Source: Pseudomonas orientalis
GTDB lineage: Bacteria; Pseudomonadota; Gammaproteobacteria; Pseudomonadales; Pseudomonadaceae
Reading direction: 5' to 3'
Length of the DNA: 64,000 nucleotides
Assembly: GCF_022807995.1 (NCBI RefSeq)
Contig: NZ_CP094351.1
Location: 2,945,001-3,009,000 of the forward strand
In this document: positions 18,408 through 28,643 of the stretch, piece after piece
Numbering within the stretch: position 1 is the stretch's first letter
Layout: the number at the start of each line of letters is the position of its first letter
Position numbers and translations under genes: made by a program
Notes under the pieces: generated by a model
The model's input: only the letters and a program-made list of their open reading frames with translations
The model's database searches: none
Told to the model about the DNA's origin: nothing

Positions 18408-20051
18408 TTACTCGGAGATCGCGCCGTCTACCAGCACCTGGGCTTCTTGCACCAGCTGCTTGAGGTGATCTTCGCCGATGAAGCTCTCGGCGTAGATCTT
18501 GTAGATATCCTCGGTGCCCGATGGACGTGCGGCGAACCAGCCGTTTTCGGTCATGACTTTCAAGCCGCCGATGGCCTGGTTGTTGCCGGGCGCATGGCTG
18601 AGGACCTGCTGGATGCTTTCCCCGGCCAGTTGCGTGGACGTGACCTGCTCCGGCGCCAGTTTACCCAACAGGGCTTTTTGCGCCGGCGTGGCCTTGGCAT
18701 CGACGCGGATGGCGAACGGCTCGCCGAGGGCGTCGGTCAGGCCGCGATAGAGTTGACTGGGGTCCTGGCCCTTGCGCGAGGTCATTTCGGCGGCGAGCAG
18801 GGCCGGGATCAGGCCGTCCTTGTCGGTACTCCAGACGGTGCCGTCCTTGCGCAGGAACGAGGCGCCTGCGCTTTCTTCGCCACCAAAGCCCAGCGAACCT
18901 GCAAACAAGCCGTCGGCAAACCACTTGAAGCCCACCGGCACTTCGTACAAACGACGACCGATACGCGCGGCCACACGATCGATCAGGCCGCTGCTGACCA
19001 CGGTTTTGCCCACGGCCGCATCGGCGCGCCACTCGGGGCGATTCTGGAACAGGTAATCGATGGACACCGCCAGGTAGTTGTTCGGTGCCAACAGCTCGCC
19101 GGACGGGGTGACGATGCCATGACGGTCGTGGTCAGGGTCGCAGGCAAACGCCACATCGAAGCGCTCCTTGAGGCCGATCAGGCCTTGCATGGCGTAGCTC
19201 GACGACGGGTCCATGCGGATCTGGCCGTCCCAGTCGACGCTCATGAAGCGGAAGGTTGCGTCGACTTCGGTGTTCACCACTTCCAGGTTCAGCCGGTAGT
19301 GTTCGGCAATCGCCGACCAGTAGCGCACCCCTGCTCCACCCAGCGGATCGACGCCCAGGCGCAAATCGGCGCTGCGGATGGCATCCATGTCGATCACATT
19401 GACCAGGTCGGCCACGTAGCTGTTGAGGTAATCATGGCGGTGGGTGGTATCGGCCTTGAGCGCCTGGGCGTGAGTGATGCGCTTGACCCCGGCGAGCTTG
19501 TTGGCCAGCAGTTCGTTGGCCTTGGCTTCGATCCACTTGGTGACATGGGTATCGGCCGGGCCACCGTTAGGCGGGTTGTACTTGTAGCCGCCACTTTGCG
19601 GCGGGTTGTGGGACGGCGTGATCACGATACCGTCGGCCAGGCCGCGGGTGCGGCCACGGTTGTAGCAGATGATGGCGTGGGAAATCGCCGGCGTCGGCGT
19701 GTATTCGTCGCCTTCGGCAAGCATGACGTGCACGCCGTTGGCAGCGAGTACTTCCAACGCACTGGCGCCGGCCGGCGTCGACAGTGCGTGGGTATCAAGG
19801 CCGACGAACAGCGGGCCGTCAATGCCCTGGGCCTCGCGGTACAGGCAGATAGCCTGGCTGATCGCGAGCACATGCCATTCGTTGAAGCTCAGCTCGAACG
19901 AATTGCCACGGTGCCCGGAGGTACCAAACGCCACGCGCTGGGTGGAGATCGCTGCATCAGGCTGGCCGGTGTAATAGGCCGTGACCAGTCGCGGGATATC
20001 CACCAGCAACTGGGCTGGTGCCGGCTTGCCCGCAAAAGGACTGATAGTCAT
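18408..20051 (-). CDS. pgm: Phosphoglucomutase (alpha-D-glucose phosphate-specific)
   Basis: Interconverts glucose 1-phosphate and glucose 6-phosphate in glycogen/trehalose and envelope sugar metabolism. The start [10 protein letters not shown] at 20051 is supported by GAGG 8 bases upstream (547 residues, standard length). The phosphoserine loop is [11 protein letters not shown], the metal-binding loop DPDHDRHG, the sugar-binding loop [10 protein letters not shown], and the C-terminal phosphate-binding loop [14 protein letters not shown]. It is cytoplasmic and looks complete. The 3' end lies 28 bases from the IS110 no. 2 insertion site, so the insertion sits in its terminator region. Confidence 0.94.
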   Translation of the reverse strand: MTISPFAGKPAPAQLLVDIPRLVTAYYTGQPDAAISTQRVAFGTSGHRGNSFELSFNEWHVLAISQAICLYREAQGIDGPLFVGLDTHALSTPAGASALEVLAANGVHVMLAEGDEYTPTPAISHAIICYNRGRTRGLADGIVITPSHNPPQSGGYKYNPPNGGPADTHVTKWIEAKANELLANKLAGVKRITHAQALKADTTHRHDYLNSYVADLVNVIDMDAIRSADLRLGVDPLGGAGVRYWSAIAEHYRLNLEVVNTEVDATFRFMSVDWDGQIRMDPSSSYAMQGLIGLKERFDVAFACDPDHDRHGIVTPSGELLAPNNYLAVSIDYLFQNRPEWRADAAVGKTVVSSGLIDRVAARIGRRLYEVPVGFKWFADGLFAGSLGFGGEESAGASFLRKDGTVWSTDKDGLIPALLAAEMTSRKGQDPSQLYRGLTDALGEPFAIRVDAKATPAQKALLGKLAPEQVTSTQLAGESIQQVLSHAPGNNQAIGGLKVMTENGWFAARPSGTEDIYKIYAESFIGEDHLKQLVQEAQVLVDGAISE

Positions 20052-20157
20052 GCATAAACCTCGGAAAATGAGTATTCGGAAAAATGACAGTTTACGGGGA
20101 CTTGGACTACTGCGCGACGGTATCGATCCCATAACCGATACAGAAATTTCATACACA

Positions 20158-21561
20158 TCAAACCTGTGTCTGCTGCAGCGCCCCGGCCAATGTATCCAAG
20201 GCAATATCCAGATTCGGATGACCGCTGAACGCATGACTCAGGCGCATGTGCTGGTGGTGCAGGCCGCTGAGGCTGAACAGCTCGCCGGGGGCGATCACCA
20301 CCTGCTGCGTCAGCATGCGCTGGAACACCTGATGCATATCCACCCTCGCCGTCGACTGCAACCAGAAACTGGCGCCGGCGACGGGCATTCGGTAACTCAC
20401 CCGCCCCTCCAGACGCGTATCCAGACGATGGCTCATGGCCTGGGCTTGTTCGTGCAGCCGTTGGCGTAATGCCTGCAAATGCTCGTCAAATCGCCCGCTG
20501 TCGTACAGGCGTGCAATGGCCCGCTGACGGATCGACGACAAGCGGAAGGCGCGCAACAGAAACTGGCGCTGCAATTCGCAGCTCAATTGCCGCGACAGCA
20601 CAAAGCCAAAGGGTGCTTCCGGACCGAGGATCTTTTCGAGTGACGAAAACACCACCAGTCGCTCGGGGTTGACCAGGTGTCGCAAAGCGGTTGGGGACGG
20701 CAGGAAGCTCAGTTCGCCAAAGGTGTCATTCTCCAGCAGCCAGCACCCGGATCGATCCAGCAGGTGCGCCACCTGCAAACGCTCCTGTAGCGACATCACG
20801 TTGCCTGAAGGCATGCTCACCCCCGACGACAGCAGCACCAGATGCACCGGCTCGTGGCGCAGCAGGTGTTCAAAGGTGGTCAGATCGAAACGGCCATCGG
20901 CGCCCCAGGGTATTTCGATAACCTGCACGCCGGCGCCCTGTAACAGGCGCAGAACCAGGTAATCGCAGGGTGACTCGACCACCACTGCGGTGCCCTTGAG
21001 GCCCAGGGCATCAATCAGAATCTCCAGAACACCGCGCAGGTCGGCCCCGACATACACCTCATCGGCCTGCCAGCAGTGCGTGGGCGACGCGGTATAGCGT
21101 GCCGCCAGCGCCGCACGCAGCTCCCAGACCCCGCAGGGCTGCGAGCGGGTTTGCAGATGGTGCGGATAGCGGCGGATCAATTGGCGCTCCAGCGTCAGCA
21201 ATGCCCCGTCCAGCGAACCGAGCAGCGCCGGTTCATCGCCACTGAGCACCACCATGGCCGGTCGCCGCGCCGCGGCGTACAAGCGCTCGAGCAAGTCCGC
21301 ACTGGTCGGCATCTGGGCGTTGGCAGCCACCGGCCAGGCGAAGTAACCGGACTTGGCCACGGAGTAGATCCGCCCCTCCTTCTCCAATATCGAGTAAGCA
21401 TATTGAATCGTTGAGATTGACACCTTCAAACGGGTCGACAGTTGCCGCAGGGAAGGCAGCTTTACCGGCGTTTCAAGGCTCACTTCATGGATCAGGTTGA
21501 TCATGTAGCGATAGACCGCCTGATAGGCAAAATCCGCTTGCCGCTCGCCTCGCAGCTTCAT
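20158..21561 (-). CDS. MocR-type GntR/aminotransferase-fold transcriptional regulator
   Basis: A 467-residue fusion of an N-terminal GntR winged helix ([33 protein letters not shown], about 35-72) with a class I aminotransferase-like domain. The PLP-lysine region is [18 protein letters not shown], and [37 protein letters not shown] and [12 protein letters not shown] are typical fold motifs. MocR regulators usually control a neighbouring gene of amino-acid, vitamin or polyamine metabolism in response to PLP or an amino compound. The neighbours are pgm downstream (107 bases) and an unknown gene upstream (36 bases), so the target is not obvious. Confidence 0.88.
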   Translation of the reverse strand: MKLRGERQADFAYQAVYRYMINLIHEVSLETPVKLPSLRQLSTRLKVSISTIQYAYSILEKEGRIYSVAKSGYFAWPVAANAQMPTSADLLERLYAAARRPAMVVLSGDEPALLGSLDGALLTLERQLIRRYPHHLQTRSQPCGVWELRAALAARYTASPTHCWQADEVYVGADLRGVLEILIDALGLKGTAVVVESPCDYLVLRLLQGAGVQVIEIPWGADGRFDLTTFEHLLRHEPVHLVLLSSGVSMPSGNVMSLQERLQVAHLLDRSGCWLLENDTFGELSFLPSPTALRHLVNPERLVVFSSLEKILGPEAPFGFVLSRQLSCELQRQFLLRAFRLSSIRQRAIARLYDSGRFDEHLQALRQRLHEQAQAMSHRLDTRLEGRVSYRMPVAGASFWLQSTARVDMHQVFQRMLTQQVVIAPGELFSLSGLHHQHMRLSHAFSGHPNLDIALDTLAGALQQTQV

Positions 21562-21597
21562 GAATGTCCACCCGGGGTTGCATGCACCGGCACGCTG

Positions 21598-23022
21598 CTA
21601 GCGCCCCGACAGTTGCGCAATCTGCGCATGCGCCCTTGCCCCGCGCCGTTTGCGCGCCTGAATGCCACGGCCTGCCTGGTGCGGCCGCTTGCGGTACAGG
21701 TGCTGGAGCAGAGGCAATGACAAACCACTGGTATCAACCAGCCATTGCTCAAGCATGTCCGCAGCGGGCTTGCCCTGCAGCGCTTTATGCAATTCGGGAA
21801 GCCCAACCAGCATGCCAGGGTGACATTGACGCAGGTAACCTTCCAAGCGTTCGCCATGATGGATGAAGGGCGAAAACAACAGGCACGTCAGTTGGGCCTC
21901 GTCCAGGCCAAAGAAACCCTTTGCGCAGGTGGTCGACAACACGCGCCCATCGTGGCTGCCCATCTCGTCGATCAAGCTGCCCGGGATATGCCGGCGCACC
22001 ATTGCATCCCTAGCCTGGCGCACAAATGCCTGGACGCCTTCCTTGTAGGACAGCTCCCGCAGACACTGGGCCTGCAGCCCATGCAGATGGGCCATGAGCA
22101 AGGGGTTGGGATAATCGGGATGACTGAAGTGAAAGTCGAACGGGTCCGGCTTGTGGGCCAGGAACTCGGTGAGCAGCGGTGCCGAGCCAACGTCAACCTC
22201 ATCGAGCAGATCGGCAACCCCGATATAGGCCAGGTGGCGATGCCCGCCACTGCCCAGGCCTTCGGCTTCCACATAGTGCTCCCCGTAGAGGTCACGGTAG
22301 CAACCGGTGCTCCATTCCTGCATGCGTGAGAACAGGATATTGAGCGTCGCCGGGCGGCGCGGTGGCACAGTGACGCCTGCACCCAGGGCTGCGCGCTTGA
22401 GCCAGGCCAGGTACTGGCTTTGCTTGCGCGGCGCATCACCGCTGACCAGGGCGTGCACGCCGCCGTTCCAGGTGCTGACACGCTGGTAGAAATCCCCCAG
22501 GGCCAGGTAGGTATCGTTGCACAGCGTTGCGCGTACATCGCCGGAGGTCAGGTGCCCGATCATCAGCATATTGCGTTGGCTGGCCCCACGACCGGCGCTG
22601 GAGGCAGGCCGTTGATGATGGAAAGGTTGCACCTCGTGGTTTTCCACCATCAACAGTTCCACGCGTGAATCATCGTGGAAAAACAGTGCGCTGTAGCCGT
22701 CATTCAGGCTGTCCAGCGTTGCCTGGGTCATACCTGCATGCCGCAGCGTCGCTACCCGCAGGTGGAAGGTCTTGGGCGCACGGCCTGCGATGCTCAACTG
22801 GGCCGCCCGCAGCAACGCCAGGGTATAACTGCTGACCTCGCCGCCGCCGTGAGCGATCATTACTTTGTAGTGACCTACTTGTTCCATACCGCCCGCAGCC
22901 ACCACTATTCGCTGGATCAACAATTGAAGTGCAGTCCGTTCGGCGCGAGTGAAGTGCCCCATCAAACGTTGCAGAACTTGGTGATATACATAGTTCATGG
23001 CTTGATCGTGAATTGCGCTCAT
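21598..23022 (-). CDS. Unrecognised 474-residue protein
   Basis: I do not recognise this family. The protein is soluble-looking, with no signal peptide or clear membrane helix. It is rich in His and Leu, and the tail is strongly basic (KRPHQAGRGIQARKRRGARA). Possible motifs are VMIAHGGGEVSSYTLALLRA, GSGGHRHLAYIGVADLLDEV, FDFHFSHPDYPNPLLMAHLH and DEMGSHDGRVLSTTCAKGFFG. Codon use and GC look native. It lies 36 bases upstream of the MocR regulator on the same strand, so the two may be co-transcribed, making it a candidate target or partner of that regulator. The ribosome site before the ATG is weak (AGGTAG). Confidence 0.7.
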   Translation of the reverse strand: MSAIHDQAMNYVYHQVLQRLMGHFTRAERTALQLLIQRIVVAAGGMEQVGHYKVMIAHGGGEVSSYTLALLRAAQLSIAGRAPKTFHLRVATLRHAGMTQATLDSLNDGYSALFFHDDSRVELLMVENHEVQPFHHQRPASSAGRGASQRNMLMIGHLTSGDVRATLCNDTYLALGDFYQRVSTWNGGVHALVSGDAPRKQSQYLAWLKRAALGAGVTVPPRRPATLNILFSRMQEWSTGCYRDLYGEHYVEAEGLGSGGHRHLAYIGVADLLDEVDVGSAPLLTEFLAHKPDPFDFHFSHPDYPNPLLMAHLHGLQAQCLRELSYKEGVQAFVRQARDAMVRRHIPGSLIDEMGSHDGRVLSTTCAKGFFGLDEAQLTCLLFSPFIHHGERLEGYLRQCHPGMLVGLPELHKALQGKPAADMLEQWLVDTSGLSLPLLQHLYRKRPHQAGRGIQARKRRGARAHAQIAQLSGR

Positions 23023-23723
23023 TGTTCTACTACCTGAGTTGAAATATCAGCTTCAAGCAACTTTTTGATGTCGTTGCTTGACCCATTACATCTGTAGGTT
23101 TGCCTTTCGCTGCGCGACACAAGAATAATTAAACATTAGCACCTGGCAACAAAATCACCGGAGCAGGCACCTGAGCGACATGCAACCCAACCCATGCTCA
23201 GGCCGTCTACCTCAGGGCGGTGTGTGGTCGCGTCGAGCTCCCTAGGAACGCGCCTACAGCCTCCTACAGCAATGTGGCTAAAAAACTAGCGAAACATCTG
23301 ACAATATTAAATTGCCCACTTAATCCTGCTTCTTGCAACAAGAGTGAATGTTTGCAGTGTGTTTTCGACAGCCAGGGTATCGCCTGGTTAGTTCGCTGTT
23401 GCGAGACAGTAATGTCCAATAGCTAATCATTGCTCAATCCTTGAGATAACCGTGAGGCCACAATTATCGGCACTCACATAATGATTAATAGATACAGAAC
23501 AACGCAGGAAAGCAGTTCAGATGATCCGCAGCGCGAACTTCTGTAGCGCCCACACGGCAGCGCCGCGCTGGATTTCAGGGCGGCGTAAGGGCCAAAGGTA
23601 TTGTTTGCGGGGCGTATCGCCGCCGGAGTGGCTCAACCCTGGCGCGGGTTAAGCCCTGACAAATGGCGCATCTGCCCTATGCGCGCAGACACTGGAGTAT
23701 TCATTTGCGAATACTCCTACAGC
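23023..23723. other. 700-base AT-richer intergenic stretch, no credible gene
   Basis: This stretch is more AT-rich than its surroundings, particularly 23275-23340 and 23425-23500. One 68-codon reading frame (23220-23426, plus, GTG start) has four cysteines, but its start has no convincing ribosome site and I cannot support it. The promoter of the 474-residue gene should lie at the left end. Confidence 0.5.
23694..23717 (-). terminator. Possible terminator hairpin after the dehydrogenase gene
   Basis: GGAGTATTC, a 6-base loop and GAATACTCC form a 9-bp perfect stem 6 bases past the stop. There is no U-run on the minus strand, so intrinsic termination is uncertain. Confidence 0.4.
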
Positions 23724-24746
23724 TCAAACAGCTTCGACCTGCAACGCGACCCGTTCGCGGCATGGGCATTCATCCATGTAGCGATGGGCTTCGACAAACT
23801 GGCTGAACGGAAACACCGTGGTTTTCAGCGGCACCAGTACCCGGTCGGCAGTCAACTGGTTGATATCACGCAAGGCACGTTGCAGTGCTACCTGGTCCTG
23901 AATGATGCCCAGTTCCGGCTTACCGGTGAAGTTGCCGATGCAATGCACGAAGAACTGAATATTCTTCTGGAACGCCGCACACGCGGGGAATGGTGTCTGG
24001 TTACCACCCTGCAGACCGTACAACACAAGACTGCCACGTGGCGCCAGCACATCACCGAGCAGCGACATCTGTGGCCCGCCGAGGCCGTCGAACACCACAT
24101 CGACGCCACGATCACCGGTGATTTTGTTGATCTGCATGAGCAGGTCCTGCTCTTCGGTGACGATCACTTTTTCCGCACCAAGGGACAGCAGATACTCGCG
24201 CTCGGCGCTGTCCTTGGTCGCGGCAATCACTCGTACACCCAGGGCTTTGCCCAACTGCACAAACGAAGGCCCGGAGCAGTGGCTGGCATCGGTCACCAGG
24301 GCGAACTGCCCGGGTTTGACCCGCGCCAGATCCATGTAGGCAAAATAGGCAATCAGCAGCGGCGTGTAGTGCACGCTGGCCTCGATGGGGCTCAAGACAT
24401 CCGGATAACGGGTCAAAGCCGAACGCGGCAGCACGATCTGCTCGCCATACACCGGGTAATCGTTGGGGCTTTCGGCTGGAAAACTGGCGACCTTGTCGCC
24501 CACCGCCAAGTCGTCCACGCCGTCGCCCAAGGCGACCACCACACCCGCCATTTCATGACCAAGGCCAGACGGCAGACGTGCATGGGACGACGCCAGGTTC
24601 TGGCGCCACAGAATGTCGTACCAGCTGATACCAATCGCGTCGACACGCACCTGCACTTCGCCCGGTGCGGGCTGCGCGGCTGCATGCTCTTCGCATTTGA
24701 GCACCTCGGCCGGACCAAACTTGTGAAAACGAATCGTGCGGGACAT
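23724..24746 (-). CDS. Zinc-type alcohol dehydrogenase/quinone oxidoreductase-like (MDR) protein
   Basis: NAD(P)H-dependent medium-chain dehydrogenase/reductase of 340 residues. The start MSRTIRFHKFG at 24746 is preceded by GAGG at 6-7 bases. The N-terminal GroES-like domain has SGLGHEMAGVVVALGDGVDDLAVGDKV; the Rossmann domain follows (FALVTDASHCSGPSFVQLGKALG, GVDVVFDGLGG). There is no four-cysteine structural zinc lobe, and the nucleotide motif is atypical (DASHCSG instead of GAAGGVG). Quinone oxidoreductase or enoyl reductase activity is likely, substrate unknown. It is divergent from a LysR regulator that may control it. Confidence 0.85.
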   Translation of the reverse strand: MSRTIRFHKFGPAEVLKCEEHAAAQPAPGEVQVRVDAIGISWYDILWRQNLASSHARLPSGLGHEMAGVVVALGDGVDDLAVGDKVASFPAESPNDYPVYGEQIVLPRSALTRYPDVLSPIEASVHYTPLLIAYFAYMDLARVKPGQFALVTDASHCSGPSFVQLGKALGVRVIAATKDSAEREYLLSLGAEKVIVTEEQDLLMQINKITGDRGVDVVFDGLGGPQMSLLGDVLAPRGSLVLYGLQGGNQTPFPACAAFQKNIQFFVHCIGNFTGKPELGIIQDQVALQRALRDINQLTADRVLVPLKTTVFPFSQFVEAHRYMDECPCRERVALQVEAV

Positions 24747-25014
24747 CGCAAACCTCGTCAAAGTAACCTCTAATGCCATGAACTCTATCTGGGCTTTACG
24801 GGTAAGGCCACCGGTCGCCATTAATAGTCGACATGCCTGTCATTGATTCGCATGTGAGGAATAGACCTCAGCTAACGTAGGAAAACTCAATTATCCGGTG
24901 CAGAGTACCAGCCTTTCCCCGTAAGATTCATGCCGGTCATGCTTCAGAGTGGAACCTTGGAGGTTCTTGATATGGCCGCTCTCGTCAAGTTCGCTGACTC
25001 TTCCAGGACACAAG

Positions 25015-25929
25015 ATGAACCGTAACGACCTGCGTCGTGTCGACCTTAACCTCTTGATCGTATTCGAAACCTTGATGCATGAGCGCAGTGTGACCCGCGC
25101 CGCCGAGAAGCTGTTTCTCGGCCAGCCGGCCATCAGCGCAGCCCTGTCACGCCTGCGCGGGCTGTTTGACGACCCATTGTTCGTACGCACCGGGCGCAGC
25201 ATGGAGCCGACGGCCCGCGCTGTGGAAATCTTCGCCCTGCTCTCCCCGGCGCTGGACTCGATCTCCACCGCCGTCAGCCGCGCCGCCGAGTTCGACCCGG
25301 CCACCAGCACCGCCGTCTTCCGCATCGGCCTGTCCGACGACGTGGAATTCGCCCTGCTGCCGCAACTGCTCAAACGCCTGCGCGCCGAAGCACCCGGCAT
25401 CGTGCTGGTGGTGCGTCGCGTCAACTACATCCTGATGCCCGGCCTGCTCGCTTCTGGCGAGATTTCCATCGGCGTCAGCTACACCGCCGACCTGCCGGCC
25501 AACGCCAAGCGCAAGGTGCTGCGCCGCAGCCTGCCCAAACTGCTGCGCGCCGACAGCGTGCCCGGCTCATTGAGCCTGGACGACTTCTGTGCCAGGCCGC
25601 ATGCCTTGGTGTCGTTCGCCGGCGACCTGAGCGGGTTTATCGATGAAGAACTGGAAAAACTCGGGCGCAAACGCCACGTAGTTCTCGCCGTTCCACAGTT
25701 CAACGGCCTGGGGACGTTACTGGCAGGCACAGACATCCTCGCCACCGTGCCCGATTACGCGGCCGACGCCCTGACCTCGGCCGGTGGCCTGCGCGCCGAA
25801 GACCCGCCGCTGCCGGTGCGGTCGTTCGAACTGCACATGGCCTGGCGCGGGTCGCAGGATAATGATCCGGGGGAGCGGTGGTTGAGGTCGCGGATTCAGA
25901 TGTTTTTTGGCGACCCTGAGAGTCTTTAG
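25015..25929 (+). CDS. LysR family transcriptional regulator
   Basis: A 304-residue LTTR. The start MNRNDLRRVDLNLL at 25015 has AGGA 6 bases upstream. The winged helix-turn-helix occupies about 8-65 (LMHERSVTRAAEKLFLGQPAISAALSRLR), followed by a linker helix and the two-lobe effector domain. It is divergent from the MDR gene, with a 268-base shared control region. By the usual LTTR logic it probably regulates that gene; the inducer is unknown. Confidence 0.88.
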   Translation: MNRNDLRRVDLNLLIVFETLMHERSVTRAAEKLFLGQPAISAALSRLRGLFDDPLFVRTGRSMEPTARAVEIFALLSPALDSISTAVSRAAEFDPATSTAVFRIGLSDDVEFALLPQLLKRLRAEAPGIVLVVRRVNYILMPGLLASGEISIGVSYTADLPANAKRKVLRRSLPKLLRADSVPGSLSLDDFCARPHALVSFAGDLSGFIDEELEKLGRKRHVVLAVPQFNGLGTLLAGTDILATVPDYAADALTSAGGLRAEDPPLPVRSFELHMAWRGSQDNDPGERWLRSRIQMFFGDPESL

Positions 25930-26077
25930 GCGTCGTAAGACAGGCTGTTTATTTGATCAATTCTGCCTTTCCCAGCTCCTGCCCGCAGAGACTGTCTACC
26001 GTTCGGCCCACAAGGCGGTCAGAGACAGGTAAAACGCTCGACGCGATTGCTTGCCCGATCTGACGTGGCGCAAACGC

Positions 26078-26108
26078 AAAAAAGTCCACACCCGCTGGGG
26101 CGTGGACT
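26078..26108 (-). terminator. Rho-independent terminator of the NTF2-like gene
   Basis: On the minus strand, AGTCCACGCCCCAGCGGGTGTGGACT-type hairpin (10-11 bp, one bulge) is followed directly by TTTTTT. It begins 15 bases after the stop codon. Confidence 0.85.
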
Positions 26109-26122
26109 GTTTGAATCGGCGG

Positions 26123-26641
26123 TTACTGTTTGGCGTGTTTCACCTGCACTTCAGGCATCGCCGAGGAGTGGTGGTTGAGGATTTTCCATTGATCGCCAAC
26201 CTGCTCGTAGACGAAGGTATAGCGTGCCTGCACGTGGCGGATCTTGCCGTTCGCCTCGGTCAGGGTGAAGGTGTAGACCCCGCTGTCCATCGCCACGTTA
26301 GTACCCAGCTGGCGGATCTCACGGTAGTTGATCTGGCCTACCGGCTTGAGCATCAGGAAGTGGTCGAAGTAGTCCGTGATCTGCTCCGGCGTGACACGCA
26401 CCTGGTTGGACACCGTCGGCTGCAACACCGCGCCCGGCGCATACAGGTCGACCACTGTCTTGACGTTACCGGTCTGCAAGGCACTGTTCCAACGGTCAAA
26501 CAACCCGGCAATCTCACGATCTTTCGCATTGGCAGGCGCCTGGACCACTTCGCGGTAGACATAGGGTGACGTCTCGGCAGCCTGCACGAAGGGGGCGCTC
26601 AAGGCGAACAGCACGGCGATCGACACGGTTTTGAAGTTCAT
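26123..26641 (-). CDS. Exported SnoaL/NTF2-like protein
   Basis: A 172-residue protein with a clear Sec signal peptide (MNFKTVSIAVLFALSAPFVQA) and a single NTF2-like domain of the SgcJ/DUF4440 kind (IAGLFDRWNSALQTGNVKTV, VDLYAPGAVLQPT, RYTFVYEQVGDQWKILNHHSS). Start at 26641 with AGGAG 7 bases upstream. Members are periplasmic ligand-binding or enzyme-like proteins with mostly unknown substrates. It is monocistronic, ending in a strong terminator. A longer frame upstream is not supported. Confidence 0.82.
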   Translation of the reverse strand: MNFKTVSIAVLFALSAPFVQAAETSPYVYREVVQAPANAKDREIAGLFDRWNSALQTGNVKTVVDLYAPGAVLQPTVSNQVRVTPEQITDYFDHFLMLKPVGQINYREIRQLGTNVAMDSGVYTFTLTEANGKIRHVQARYTFVYEQVGDQWKILNHHSSAMPEVQVKHAKQ

Positions 26642-26808
26642 TGGGATGCTCCTGTTGTGGATGAGCACACTTTGCCAATCGCCTGCCCGCCCGCCATCGG
26701 CCAACCGGAGTTATTTAACTATGCCATTTGGCAGATGGCGCCCCGCCCGCTCAACAAGGTTTAATAGTCCGCCTCGCGCCCGCGAGCCTGTGACACCGGA
26801 GCCCAAGC

Positions 26809-27993
26809 ATGCAAAACACGCCACACGATCCCGGTAGTGCCCTGGCGATCCGCGCGCATTATCGACAATCGGAAAGTCGCACCGCGCGTTTGCGGTTGCT
26901 GGTGGATACGGGGCAGGCATTGCCGCAACTGGCGCCTGATGCCATGCGCGAACGCGTGTTGGCGCGGGCATGCGCGTTCCTTGCAATGGACCACGGGCTG
27001 ATTCAGGAGTGGGATGCCGAGGGATGCGTCACTGTCACGGCACGCCATGGCAGCCAGCATCGATTGAGCAGCCTCAGCGCCGTTGCCGATCGCCGCTTAC
27101 GCACACCGTGCTGGCTGGAGCTGCCGGGAAGCGCCCTGCCCAGCGTGTTGCAAGTGCCGCTGCGCGGCGGCGATGGTGATGCCTTTGGCGTACTGATACT
27201 GGGCAACAGGGTCAGCCTGCGCGCGCCAGACCATGAAGACAGTGAATCCCTGCAACTGCTCGCCACGCTGCTGGCCGCGCACCTGCAAAACGAACGATTG
27301 CTGACCACCCTCAAAACGCGGGACAGGACGCTGTCCGACCTGGTCAACCGACTGCTGCGCGCCCAGGAAGACGAGCGCAAACGGGTGGCTTACGACCTGC
27401 ACGACGGCCTGGCGCAAACCCTCGCCGGTTTGCATCAGCGCTTGCAAGGGTTCGCCGGCCGTTGCCCAGCGCTGCCGGGCACACTGAACGCGGACCTGCA
27501 GGCGATTCTGACACTGGCCCAACACTCGGTAGGTGAAGGCCGGCAACTGATCGCCGGCCTGCGCCCGACGGTGCTGGATGATTTCGGCTTGTTCAAGGCG
27601 CTCGACAAAGAGGCCGACCGCCTGCGCGAAGCCGCTGTCAGCGTGCAATGGGTCACCGCCTACGAGGGGCGCTTGCCCAGCCAGGTGGAAATTGCCTTGT
27701 TCAGGATCGGCCAGGAAGCCATCAACAATGTCCTCAAACATGCGCAGGCCAGCCATGTGCAACTGGCGTTGGAGTTGCGCGAGGACCAGGCGTCACTGCA
27801 GGTAAACGACAACGGCAAAGGCTTTACCCCAGGCCAGCAACTCGACAACGAGGACGCCCAGCACCTGGGCCTCGCCACCATGCACGAACGCGCCAGCCTG
27901 CTGGGTGGCCAGCTCAATTGCGTCAGCGCGACCCACTGCGGCACCCAACTGCACGCCCGCGTACCGGCCTATCTGAACGGAACATTGCAATGA
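26809..27993 (+). CDS. NarL-type sensor histidine kinase (GAF-HisKA_3-HATPase)
   Basis: A 394-residue kinase without transmembrane helices. A GAF-like sensor (about 40-160) is followed by a HisKA_3 dimerisation helix with the phosphoacceptor in KRVAYDLHDGLAQTLAGL (His198) and a HATPase (EAINNVLKHAQA, NDNGKGF, HLGLATMHERASLLGG). It partners with the LuxR-type regulator whose start overlaps its stop (ATGA). The signal is cytoplasmic and unknown. First gene of a four-gene signalling operon. Confidence 0.9.
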   Translation: MQNTPHDPGSALAIRAHYRQSESRTARLRLLVDTGQALPQLAPDAMRERVLARACAFLAMDHGLIQEWDAEGCVTVTARHGSQHRLSSLSAVADRRLRTPCWLELPGSALPSVLQVPLRGGDGDAFGVLILGNRVSLRAPDHEDSESLQLLATLLAAHLQNERLLTTLKTRDRTLSDLVNRLLRAQEDERKRVAYDLHDGLAQTLAGLHQRLQGFAGRCPALPGTLNADLQAILTLAQHSVGEGRQLIAGLRPTVLDDFGLFKALDKEADRLREAAVSVQWVTAYEGRLPSQVEIALFRIGQEAINNVLKHAQASHVQLALELREDQASLQVNDNGKGFTPGQQLDNEDAQHLGLATMHERASLLGGQLNCVSATHCGTQLHARVPAYLNGTLQ

Positions 27994-28643
27994 ATGCCGT
28001 ATTACGTCTGGTGCTGGCGGATGATCATGAAGTCACGCGTACGGGCTTCGTCGCGTTGCTGGCCGGCCATCCGCAGTTCGAAGTGGTCGGCCAGGCCCGT
28101 GATGGCCAGCAAGCGGTGGAGCTGTGCGAACAATTACTGCCTGACATTGTTATTCTCGATATTCGTATGCCGGTGCTCAATGGTCTCGGCGCCGCCCGCC
28201 TGCTGCAACAGCGCCTGCCGGCCATCAAGGTAGTAATTTTCACCATGGATGACAGCCCCGACCATCTGGAAGCCGCGATGAATGCCGGCGCGGTGGGCTA
28301 CCTGCTCAAGGACGCCAGCCGTAACGAGGTGATCGATGCCTTGCAACGGGTCGCCGCTGGTGAAGAAGCGCTCAACAGTGCGGTGAGCGCTCGCCTGCTG
28401 CGACGCATGACCGAGCGCAACGCCAATGGCGTGACGGCAACGGAAAACCTGACTCCACGGGAGCGTCAGGTGCTGGGGCTGGTCGCGAACGGGATGAGCA
28501 ACCGGAAAATCGGTGAACACCTGGGGATTACCACCGGCACCGCTAAAGCCCACGTCGAACGGGTGATCGGCAAACTCGGTGCAGCCGATCGCACCCAGGC
28601 CGCCGTGCGGGGTATCGCGCTGGGCCTGGTAACCCAGCCATGA
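27990..28643 (+). CDS. NarL/LuxR-family response regulator
   Basis: A 217-residue regulator. Start MNAVLRLVLADDHE at 27990, overlapping the kinase stop as ATGA; a longer frame exists but runs through the kinase gene. The receiver has acidic pocket ADDHE and phospho-Asp57 (IVILDIRMP), and the switch Lys in LLKDAS. The C-terminal LuxR HTH is LTPRERQVLGLVANGMSNRKIGEHLGITTGTAKAHVERVIGKL. It is the output of the preceding kinase, and its stop overlaps the next hybrid kinase. Confidence 0.93.
   Translation: MNAVLRLVLADDHEVTRTGFVALLAGHPQFEVVGQARDGQQAVELCEQLLPDIVILDIRMPVLNGLGAARLLQQRLPAIKVVIFTMDDSPDHLEAAMNAGAVGYLLKDASRNEVIDALQRVAAGEEALNSAVSARLLRRMTERNANGVTATENLTPRERQVLGLVANGMSNRKIGEHLGITTGTAKAHVERVIGKLGAADRTQAAVRGIALGLVTQP

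Noticed and set aside
23220..23426. 68-codon Cys-containing frame in the 23.0-23.7 kb gap
   Set aside because: GTG start without a ribosome site and no recognisable family; insufficient support.
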